The notes below the pieces were generated by a model. That model was given only the letters and a program-made list of their open reading frames with translations, was not told the origin of the DNA and did no database searches. From contig CAYOVG010000308.1 in assembly GCA_964407285.1 (NCBI GenBank), positions 1 through 8,636 of the forward strand: 8,636 nucleotides of DNA. Reading direction: 5' to 3'. The DNA is from CAYOVG01 sp964407285. Its GTDB lineage: Bacteria > Desulfobacterota > Syntrophobacteria > Syntrophobacterales > Syntrophobacteraceae. Position numbers and translations under genes: made by a program. Each line of letters starts with the position of its first letter. Position 1 is the first letter of the stretch. This document shows positions 1 through 5,147 of this stretch, piece by piece.

Positions 1-479
1 GCTTGGATATGGGCAACCTCGTTCCTTACCACGTCCCTCGGAAGCCGATATTCCGGAATGCCCACCACCAGGAGCCCTCCGGCCACCGGAAGCGCCTCGA
101 AGATGGTCACCTCATACCCCCCCAGGGCGAGAAAGTGGGCAGCCGAAAGACCGGCCGGACCCGATCCGACCACCGCGACTTTATGCCCGTTGGAGGGAGC
201 GGGCGCCGCCGGCGCCGGCGTATCGTGTTCGGTAACCCATTCAGCCACAAAAGCCTTCAGCGATTTGATATCGACCGCTTCATCCAGGGCGGCGCGGGCG
301 CAGGCCCGCTCGCACGGATGCGGGCAGATCAGTCCGCAGACCCAGGGGAACGGATTGTCCTCCCGTATGACCTCCAAGGCTTCCCTGTAGCGCCCATGCG
401 CCACCAGGGCCAGGTAATTCGGGATATCGATATAGGACGGACACGCGCGCCGGCATGGGGCGGGGAGCATTTCCGACAT
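1..479 (-). CDS. GltD-like NAD(P)/FAD oxidoreductase, N-terminal part (runs off window)
   Basis: The visible 159 residues are the N-terminus of a glutamate-synthase-small-subunit-like (GltD family) flavoprotein, which passes electrons between NAD(P)H and an iron-sulfur partner. Cysteines at 9, 13, 48, 52, 56 and 60 (CRRACP, then CGLICPHPCERAC) match the N-terminal [4Fe-4S] domain of this family. The FAD-binding Rossmann motif GSGPAGL lies at 105-111, with the acidic strand end at E128 and the conserved GG-LLxxGIPxYRLP segment at 134-147. A Pro/Ala-rich linker (87-98) separates the two domains. The start at 479 is preceded by an AGAGG at 489-493, nine bases upstream. The gene begins 31 bases after the stop of the ferredoxin-like gene, so the two are almost certainly cotranscribed. 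True glutamate synthase is less likely, because no GltB is visible and the partner is a HycB-type protein. Many family members serve other redox enzymes. The C-terminal NAD(P)-binding half is outside the window. Confidence 0.93.
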   Translation of the reverse strand, partial: MSEMLPAPCRRACPSYIDIPNYLALVAHGRYREALEVIREDNPFPWVCGLICPHPCERACARAALDEAVDIKSLKAFVAEWVTEHDTPAPAAPAPSNGHKVAVVGSGPAGLSAAHFLALGGYEVTIFEALPVAGGLLVVGIPEYRLPRDVVRNEVAHIQ

Positions 480-510
480 TGGCTCTTACCTCTTTCCCAA
501 AGAACACCGA

Positions 511-1020
511 TCAGGATTCCAGCCCGGAGGCCATATATCCGGCAAAACGCTCGCGGCGGCTGGTATCCGGATTGTCCGCCTTGCCGAAATGCAGACAATG
601 CGTCACGCACTTCGTCACACAGGACGGCTTGAGTCCCTGGTCTATCCTGTCCATGCAGTAGTTGCACTTGATCACCTTGCCCGTTTCGTGGTTCCACTGG
701 GGAGCGCCCCAGGGACAGGCCGTAATGCAGCTTTTGCATCCCACGCAGAGCGCCGCCTCCACGTATACGATGCCGTCCTTCGGACGCCTGCGCATGGCGC
801 CCGTCGGACACACGGACACGCACCACGGCTCCTCGCAGTGGAAACAGGGCATGAAAATATGCGCCATGCGGGGCAGGTCTCCCACCATCTTGGGGCCGAC
901 GGAGATGATCTGGCCGAGTCGCGGTCCCAGCGGAACGCCGTTACCGACCTTACAGTGCACTTCACAACTCTTACAGCCAATACAATTCTTCTGGTCCTGC
1001 AGCAGGTAAAACTCACTCAT
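511..1020 (-). CDS. HycB/DmsB-type ferredoxin-like subunit with four [4Fe-4S] motifs
   Basis: This 169-residue cytoplasmic protein has no signal peptide or Tat motif. It carries four cysteine sets: C13-C16-C19-C23, C59-C62-C67-C71, C92-C95-C98-C102 and C119-C122-C134-C138 (CxxC then x11 then CxxxC), plus an extra C142. This is the standard layout of electron-transfer subunits of molybdenum/tungsten oxidoreductases and hydrogenases (HycB, CooF, DmsB, AorA types), which wire a catalytic subunit to another carrier. An upstream in-frame start at 1113 would add 31 residues, but the start at 1020 has a GGAGG at 1030-1034 and brings the first cluster motif close to the N-terminus, as usual. It is the first gene of the operon; the GltD-like flavoprotein follows after 31 bases. 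The pairing suggests electron flow between NAD(P)H and a catalytic subunit beyond the left edge, for example an aldehyde:ferredoxin oxidoreductase; that identity is inference. Confidence 0.94.
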   Translation of the reverse strand: MSEFYLLQDQKNCIGCKSCEVHCKVGNGVPLGPRLGQIISVGPKMVGDLPRMAHIFMPCFHCEEPWCVSVCPTGAMRRRPKDGIVYVEAALCVGCKSCITACPWGAPQWNHETGKVIKCNYCMDRIDQGLKPSCVTKCVTHCLHFGKADNPDTSRRERFAGYMASGLES

Positions 1021-1141
1021 TGATGAAATCCTCCGAAAACCCGCCCCCCTGAGAGCAAGCCTCTGATATGTCTTGGAAATCAAAATACGCGTTGCATGGA
1101 AATGGTTGCGCATTGCGGGTTACGGATGGCAAGTTCGGGTC

Positions 1142-1156
1142 CTCATGAGCCATGAG
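1142..1156. promoter_or_regulatory. Short perfect dyad CTCATG-agc-CATGAG
   Basis: Six-base arms, three-base spacer, about 120 bases upstream of the redox operon start codon. It could be an operator for that operon. A dyad this short is not rare by chance, so confidence is low. Confidence 0.2.
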
Positions 1157-1240
1157 TGGGGTATTCCCAATTGTTACCGGGCGCCCCAGCCCCCAACGCT
1201 GTTGACTTGAACTCGCATCCCCCGCTCACGTGGGGGCAGG

Positions 1241-1333
1241 CGTCATTTCCGCGAAAGCGGGAACCCTGGAATTTCAATGCCTTCCGGCCCCCAGCTCCCC
1301 GCCTGCGCGGGGACAAGCTTCGCGGGGGAGACG
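1241..1333 (+). repeat. Two-hairpin dispersed repeat, copy A
   Basis: This 93-base element begins CGTCATT, carries one stem near TTCCGCGAAAGCGGGAA (1248-1263), then a second stem CCCCGCctgcGCGGGG (1307-1322), and ends with CAAGCTTCGCGGGGGAGACG (1314-1333 region). The reverse complement of 7496-7582 matches it along its length, with most differences in the middle. The structure (terminal CGTCATT, GC-rich palindromes, intergenic position, two orientations) fits a REP/MITE-like dispersed intergenic repeat rather than a terminator, since no T-run follows either stem. Confidence 0.8.
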
Positions 1334-1513
1334 TCGAGTCGACAACATTGGCCCCCGCCCCCCGGCAAAGGCAATTGCATTTCGAATCCCAGTATAACTG
1401 AAGACCGGTTGTCGTTACAATCCTGGAATATCCGTTTTCCTCCGGTTGATCCGGATGTCCGAACAGACTGCTCCTTATGCGGGCGGGTCGGCAATGCCCG
1501 TGAGCATCCGGTG

Positions 1514-1544
1514 AAAAGCCCGCCGGCGCGCGCAAGCGCCGGGC
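1514..1544 (-). terminator. Terminator-like hairpin with minus-strand TTTT
   Basis: On the minus strand GCCCGGCGC pairs with GCGCCGGCGGGC (nine pairs with a three-base bulge, six-base loop), followed by TTTT (1514-1517). It could end transcripts coming from the Gly-rich gene or from an unseen minus-strand RNA, but it lies about 390 bases beyond the stop of that gene. Confidence 0.4.
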
Positions 1545-1796
1545 TGTCCCTCCGCTCGTGATAACCCCGTTCGCCCCTGTTCGCATACACTTCCAGCGTT
1601 CCTCCCCAAGGGATTTTTACAGGTCGCTTGATCGTAGACATTTTCCGGCGAAAATCAAGCTCTTTCGGTTGTGCACGGGAATTTTCGACGCCTTCCCCGT
1701 CCCATCCCACGGAAAGATCGAGAGACTTGCCGCGGATAGTTGCGTATAATCTGAATACGGCTTCTTTGAGAGGCTTACATGCGGAGGATATCCGGG

Positions 1797-1826
1797 AAGG
1801 CGGAGCCGGAACAGCTCCGCCTTTTT
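1797..1826. terminator. Strong hairpin followed by TTTTT on the plus strand
   Basis: Stem GGCGGAGC (1799-1806) with GCTCCGCC (1814-1821), loop of seven bases, extended by AA/TT, then a T-run to 1826 on the plus strand. The nearest gene is on the minus strand and stops at 1931, about 105 bases away, so the hairpin may end that transcript with only a weak minus-strand T-run (TTCCC). Its orientation by T-run is plus, where no gene precedes it. Confidence 0.5.
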
Positions 1827-1930
1827 GCGGTAACGCAGGGTTGAGTCTCCGGCCTGCCGGCTGAATGCCGCGCAGGCCGTACTGCATTGTGTCCGCCCCA
1901 AAAGGCGTGACACAGGAACTCGCCGGCAAC

Positions 1931-2365
1931 TTACCTGCCGGAAGCTCCACCGCCGGTGGTTCCACCGCCGGTGGTTCCTCCCATGCCGCTCCTGCCCGTC
2001 GTTCCCCTATCGCCGATTCCGGTTCTGCTCCTATCCGTTCCCATACCCGTCGCGCCTCGATCGGTCGTCGTTCCCTGGCCGGTACCGTAATAGGGGCTTG
2101 CGCCTCCCGTGGTTCCGCCCGGACCATACGTTCCGCCCGTGGTATCTCTATCGGTGGTTCCCGCGCCGGTCCGTCCACCCGTTATGCTGCCGGAACCCGT
2201 CACGCCGCTGCCCGTCGTGCTGCCGGAGCCTATGGCCCCACTGCCGCCGGCGCCGGAACTCCCGCCCGTTGCTCCGGCGCCTCCGGAACTCTGGGCCGAC
2301 ACCGGGGTTGTAGCCAGGGACACCACGAACAGGGACGCTGCGATAAAACTGACCAACTTCTTCAT
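1931..2365 (-). CDS. Exported Gly/Thr/Ser-rich low-complexity protein
   Basis: A 144-residue protein. Residues 1-24 form a clear signal peptide (MKKL, hydrophobic core, cleavage after PVSA before QSS). The mature part is almost wholly Gly, Thr, Ser and Ala with scattered Arg and Asp, in loose repeats such as GGTTGG, GSGSTTGSG and TDR-x-TG at about 71-115. It contains no cysteine and no aromatic residue except a few tyrosines (Y80, Y92, Y93). An AGGAG (2373-2377) seven bases before the ATG supports the start. I do not recognise a family. Such composition suggests a disordered or flexible surface, matrix or envelope protein. Its nearest minus-strand neighbour upstream, the dehydrogenase, ends 333 bases away, so it probably has its own promoter. 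The signal peptide and ribosome binding site argue that it is real; the low-complexity tail alone would not. Confidence 0.8.
   Translation of the reverse strand: MKKLVSFIAASLFVVSLATTPVSAQSSGGAGATGGSSGAGGSGAIGSGSTTGSGVTGSGSITGGRTGAGTTDRDTTGGTYGPGGTTGGASPYYGTGQGTTTDRGATGMGTDRSRTGIGDRGTTGRSGMGGTTGGGTTGGGASGR
1946..1975 (-). repeat. Perfect tandem 15-base duplication inside the Gly-rich gene
   Basis: TCCACCGCCGGTGGT occurs twice back to back near the 3' end of the gene, encoding part of the repeated GGTTGG run. It is in frame (15 bases, five codons), so copy-number change would lengthen or shorten the protein without a frameshift. Confidence 0.85.
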
Positions 2366-2698
2366 TCTTACACTCCTATAAACAGTAAGTATGTGTAATC
2401 ACTTGGCCTTATGCCACATACAACTGACTTTAGGCGCTTCGTCCCGGGAACGAAATACGTATAAGTGTGTAAATCATCCAGCCGGTTACCTGATCGCCAT
2501 GTCGGTCCGACGGTATCCGGGCGGCAGAGCGGTCTTCCGGCGGGCCGGGCGCGATGAAACACCGGGGAATGCAACGCATGCGGGTATCGAAACCGTAGCG
2601 CAACCGCCGGCGCCGGAGGCAAACACCTCTGAACGATGGAGACCTTCATAACTCACGACGCCCCGCACATCGCGCGATCACCACGCCGTCAGTGCTCT
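2366..2698. other. Intergenic region upstream of the Gly-rich gene
   Basis: 333 bases between the dehydrogenase stop and the Gly-rich gene start, both on the minus strand. It holds the likely promoter/operator zone of the Gly-rich gene (see 2438-2462). I see no convincing gene and no clear terminator for the dehydrogenase. Confidence 0.6.
2438..2462 (-). promoter_or_regulatory. Two adjacent dyads upstream of the Gly-rich gene
   Basis: TTCGT (2438-2442) and ACGAA (2450-2454) flank a CCCGGG core. The perfect palindrome ATACGTAT (2455-2462) follows directly. They sit about 73-97 bases before the start codon, a plausible operator position. No consensus sigma-70 promoter could be fixed next to them. 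Confidence 0.3.
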
Positions 2699-3814
2699 CT
2701 ATGTGTGCCGCGAACCCGCGGCAACGACATGCTCCATCGTGGGATCATCCCGATGCGGCGGCGTTTGCCCGGGCGTCGTGCGGGGCAGTCGCCTTTCTCT
2801 CCTCCCGACGCCGCGGCCTGCCGGCATCGGCTTCATGGAGCGGCCGACCAGTATTCCCGCCCCGAGGGCCAGCGCCATTACGCCCAACAATCCCATGGAA
2901 GACCGCATGCCCTTGCTCTCCCCGTCCCCGCTTCTCCAGCCTCCCGTGAGGGCATCGTATTGCTCCATGGGCTCGAAGAGATTCCCCTCGGTAGGCCCGG
3001 CGGGGCGGTCCTCGAAATGGCTGCTCTCCACCTGTCCGGCGTAAAGCCTCTCGGTCAGCGCAGGTGAAATTCTGTTCAACAGGGCCATGAATTTGCCCGC
3101 ATTCCCTACTATGATCTCCTCCTTCGGATTATCGATCAGCCCGGTGACCGCCCGCGCAACGCGCTCGGGGCTGTAAACCGGCTCGATCGCCTTGACGGTT
3201 TTCCCGAAGTAGTTTGCCGAATGCTGGAAGAGCGGCGTGTCGATGCCCGCGGGCGAAACGGTGCAAACGTGAATGCCGGGCATGTTGCGCAGTTCCATTC
3301 TCACGCTCCTGGAAAAGCCCGACACCGCTAACTTGCTCAGGCCGTAGGCGCTCGCGTAAGGGTAGGCCGTCTTTTCGGACATGGAACCGATATTGATGAG
3401 CGTGCCCCTGCCCTGCCTGAGGAAGTAGGGCAGAACGGCCCGTGCTCCATTGATATATCCGAACAGGTTGGTTTCGATGACCCTTCTATACACCGTGCTC
3501 GGGATATCCTCGAACCGGCCGAACGCCATGACGCCCGCATTGTTGACCCATACGTCGATTCGTCCGAAAACCTCGATGACCTGGCGAGCTATCGAAATCA
3601 TGGCATCCTCGTCGGTCACGTCCGCCACGAAAGCCATGGCTCTCCCGCCGAGTCTTTCGCAGTCGTGCGCGACCGTATGCAGCGCTTCCTGGTTGCGCGC
3701 CGTCAGGACCACATTTCCGCCCATACGCGCGATCCGGTACGCCGTCGCTCTGCCGATGCCGCTGGATGCCCCGGTAATGACTACAACGGAATTCGGTATT
3801 TCTGTGCCTCTCAC
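2699..3814 (-). CDS. Short-chain dehydrogenase/reductase with C-terminal transmembrane segment
   Basis: A 371-residue classical SDR. Visible motifs are the cofactor site TGASSGIG (14-21), D65 of the DVT segment, NNAG (91-94), N116, catalytic S144 and Y157-x3-K161, and the SPAGIDTP segment (187-194), so the enzyme should be active on a carbonyl or alcohol with NAD(P). R40 at the end of the second strand hints at NADP preference. The SDR domain ends near 255. An acidic linker follows, then a hydrophobic stretch at about 307-324 (MGLLGVMALALGAGILVG) and an Arg/Pro-rich tail to 371. Ordinary SDRs are about 250 residues; the length and IDVWVNN wording fit the larger SDR group typified by PRK07109. 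The start is GTG, supported by AAGGAGA (3821-3827) six bases away. The next Met (31) would delete the cofactor motif. The substrate is unknown. Confidence 0.93.
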   Translation of the reverse strand: MRGTEIPNSVVVITGASSGIGRATAYRIARMGGNVVLTARNQEALHTVAHDCERLGGRAMAFVADVTDEDAMISIARQVIEVFGRIDVWVNNAGVMAFGRFEDIPSTVYRRVIETNLFGYINGARAVLPYFLRQGRGTLINIGSMSEKTAYPYASAYGLSKLAVSGFSRSVRMELRNMPGIHVCTVSPAGIDTPLFQHSANYFGKTVKAIEPVYSPERVARAVTGLIDNPKEEIIVGNAGKFMALLNRISPALTERLYAGQVESSHFEDRPAGPTEGNLFEPMEQYDALTGGWRSGDGESKGMRSSMGLLGVMALALGAGILVGRSMKPMPAGRGVGRRERRLPRTTPGQTPPHRDDPTMEHVVAAGSRHT

Positions 3815-3859
3815 GATTATTCTCCTTGATCCGTCGGTTTTAGCCCAGAGTTTTCATCA

Positions 3860-3889
3860 TTGATAACGCTAATTTAAATCAGAACTCAA
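3860..3889 (-). promoter_or_regulatory. Candidate sigma-70-type promoter of the SDR gene
   Basis: On the minus strand a TTGAGT (3884-3889) is followed after 18 bases by TATCAA (3860-3865), about 45 bases before the GTG start. The surrounding sequence is markedly AT-rich compared with the rest of the window. Confidence 0.4.
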
Positions 3890-3931
3890 TGAGGTCCGGT
3901 CTGTATTTGCGGGGCAAAACAGGTGCAATTC

Positions 3932-3958
3932 CGGATCTTGCGGATCTTCCGGATCTCA
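3932..3958. repeat. Three tandem 9-base units CGGATCTtx
   Basis: CGGATCTTG, CGGATCTTC and CGGATCTCA follow each other directly, upstream of the SDR promoter candidate. This could be a set of phased binding half-sites or a simple-sequence expansion. It is not inside a believable gene. Confidence 0.75.
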
Positions 3959-4089
3959 CAAAGCCTCCGGACAAGGAACGTATTCGCCGGGCTGAACCGT
4001 GAGACCCGGCCGCCATGAGCGAATTCGATATACCTCATCATCCCGACCGAAACTCCGCGCTTCTCGTCCACGCCCGACTGTCGTTCCTC

Positions 4090-4109
4090 TGTAGACCTGA
4101 GTGTAGACC
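4090..4109. promoter_or_regulatory. Direct repeat TGTAGACC at 12-base spacing
   Basis: TGTAGACC occurs at 4090-4097 and again at 4102-4109. Closely spaced direct repeats of this size resemble tandem activator sites such as those of response regulators. They lie about 140 bases upstream of the -35 of the sCache promoter candidate. Confidence 0.25.
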
Positions 4110-4246
4110 GGACTATTCCGTTCGTCTGTGGGATCAGCAGGCTTTCCAGTCCGAAAATCGAGACCGATTCCGGTTATCCGGAAAAATCACCTGGTTCGGC
4201 CCTCCGGAAAGGCCGTTCTCTCGCGGGCTGTCGCCGAAATCCGGCC

Positions 4247-4276
4247 TTGCGCTTACGGCACACATTATGCTAGTAT
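4247..4276 (+). promoter_or_regulatory. Candidate promoter of the sCache gene with extended -10
   Basis: TTGCGC (4247-4252), an 18-base spacer and TAGTAT (4271-4276), with TG one base before the -10 (TGcTAGTAT). Transcription would start near 4283 and give a leader of about 180 bases before the ATG. Confidence 0.45.
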
Positions 4277-4365
4277 AGTTGACGAACAGCATATCTCCCC
4301 ATACCAGGCGACTGTTGCGAATGCTCACTGTTGCGGAGGGTATCCCCCTCATGGCCTCCTATTCT

Positions 4366-4377
4366 CCCCTCGAGGGG
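4366..4377. promoter_or_regulatory. Perfect palindrome CCCCTCGAGGGG in the sCache leader
   Basis: A 12-base perfect palindrome lies inside the predicted 5' leader, flanked by further GGAG/CTCC complementarity (GAGGG at 4336-4340 with CCCCTC at 4345-4350). The leader could fold, but it matches no riboswitch class I recognise. Confidence 0.3.
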
Positions 4378-4462
4378 CGGTGGAGAGGCATGTTCCACGC
4401 TTTACGGCAGGTTTTCCGGGTGGCGTCCGATCACCAAACATCGACAGCACAGGAGGAAAAAC

Positions 4463-4981
4463 ATGAAGAGAGCAAGAACCGCGGTTATCGTTTGCATGGG
4501 GCTTTTCCTGATTCTGGGAGCAGGAGTCCAGACTCGTGTCCAGGCACAGGAAAAAGCGACGCCCGACGAAATCATCGGCAAGATCGTGGCGGCAGCGGAA
4601 ACGCTGTCCAAATCGGGAGAAGCCGGACTGCAGGAATTCAACAAGTCCGACGGTCCGTGGGTTTGGAAGGACACTTACGTTTTCGTCTACAACTGCGAGC
4701 AGGGGACCATCGCCGCGCATCCCACCAGTCCGCACCTGATAGGCAAGAACATGTCCGCACTGAAAGACGTCAAAGGGAATATGTTCTTTGTCCAGTTGTG
4801 CGAAGCGGCAAAGAAGCCCAAGGGAGGGTGGATAGAATACTGGTGGCCCAAACCCGGCGAAAAGGAACCGTCCCGAAAGATAAGCTACATGTTGCAGGTC
4901 CCCAATACCCCCTACCAGGTCGGCGCGGGCATCTACGATGACAGCGCCGGCGTGGCGGACCTCGAGAAGGGTCTCAAATAG
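4463..4981 (+). CDS. Secreted single-Cache (sCache_2-like) sensor protein
   Basis: A 172-residue protein with a signal peptide (residues 1-28, cleavage likely after VQA) and one soluble Cache domain, with no transmembrane output module. The sCache_2 hallmarks are W66/W68 with TYVFVYN (71-77), the AAHP (84-87) and LIGKN (92-96) segment, ALKDVKG (99-105), the WIEYWWPKP stretch (123-131), KISYMLQV (139-146) and VGAGIY (153-158). Cache domains bind small ligands, often carboxylates or amino acids, and usually form the outer part of receptors. Here the domain stands alone in the periplasm. Cysteines at 78 and 113 in the mature part could pair. The start at 4463 has an ideal AGGAGG (4451-4456) six bases upstream; the longer in-frame start at 4331 lacks one and would spoil the signal peptide. 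A chemoreceptor gene follows 166 bases downstream on the same strand, suggesting a joint role. Confidence 0.9.
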   Translation: MKRARTAVIVCMGLFLILGAGVQTRVQAQEKATPDEIIGKIVAAAETLSKSGEAGLQEFNKSDGPWVWKDTYVFVYNCEQGTIAAHPTSPHLIGKNMSALKDVKGNMFFVQLCEAAKKPKGGWIEYWWPKPGEKEPSRKISYMLQVPNTPYQVGAGIYDDSAGVADLEKGLK

Positions 4982-5069
4982 GACGGTCCCCATTTCCCCG
5001 GCGGGCTGTCCCGTGAGCGAGGCCGTCTTTTCCGGATAGACGACAACCCCATACCGCGGAAATGCCGGC

Positions 5070-5135
5070 GCGGAGCAGTTCCGCCGGGCGGGATGCAGTC
5101 ATCCCTTCCCCGCGGCGGAGTTCTGCCGGGATGCA
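5070..5135 (+). repeat. Imperfect direct repeat just upstream of the chemoreceptor gene
   Basis: GCGGAG-cag-TTCCGCCGGG-cgg-gATGCA (5070-5097) recurs as GCGGAG-TTCTGCCGGG-ATGCA (5115-5135), differing by two small insertions and one base change. The second copy runs up to the AGGAGG ribosome binding site. This may be a local duplication or a pair of regulatory sites. Confidence 0.6.
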
Positions 5136-5147
5136 AGGAGGAGAGAG

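Larger units (their letters stand above)
1021..1930. other. Gene-poor region between the redox operon and the Gly-rich gene
   Basis: About 910 bases without a convincing gene. It should hold the promoter of the minus-strand redox operon, but I found no clean -35/-10 pair. It contains a short dyad (1142-1156), a two-hairpin repeat (1241-1333), a hairpin with a minus-strand T-run (1514-1544) and a second hairpin (1797-1826). Long open frames on the minus strand here lack ribosome binding sites, run through the repeat and the hairpins, and give low-complexity or unrecognisable translations. Confidence 0.6.
3815..4462. other. Divergent intergenic region between the SDR and sCache genes
   Basis: 648 bases with no convincing gene. 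It contains promoter-like elements for both flanking genes, a triple 9-base repeat, a spaced direct repeat of TGTAGACC and a long untranslated leader for the sCache gene. Short open frames here lack ribosome binding sites. Confidence 0.6.

Noticed and set aside
3..632. Plus-strand open frame of about 209 codons
   Set aside because: It lies antisense to the GltD-like gene and the end of the ferredoxin-like gene, both with unmistakable motifs; the translation is Arg/Pro-rich and unrecognisable.
1243..2178. Minus-strand open frame of 311 codons
   Set aside because: It overlaps the signal-peptide-bearing Gly-rich gene in another frame, runs through hairpins and the dispersed repeat, and has a low-complexity Pro/Ala/Glu start typical of a GC-rich shadow frame.
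1865..2398. Plus-strand open frame of 177 codons
   Set aside because: Antisense of the Gly-rich gene; its Ala/Gly/Arg/Ser composition is the direct mirror of the repeat codons, and there is no ribosome binding site.
3986..4010. GCCGGG ... CCCGGC inverted repeat
   Set aside because: Six GC-rich bases with a 13-base loop and no T-run are expected by chance in sequence of this composition.
4982..5027. Possible terminator after the sCache gene (GACGG ... CCGTC then TTT)
   Set aside because: Only five pairs across a 36-base loop; too weak to call, so cotranscription with the chemoreceptor remains open.
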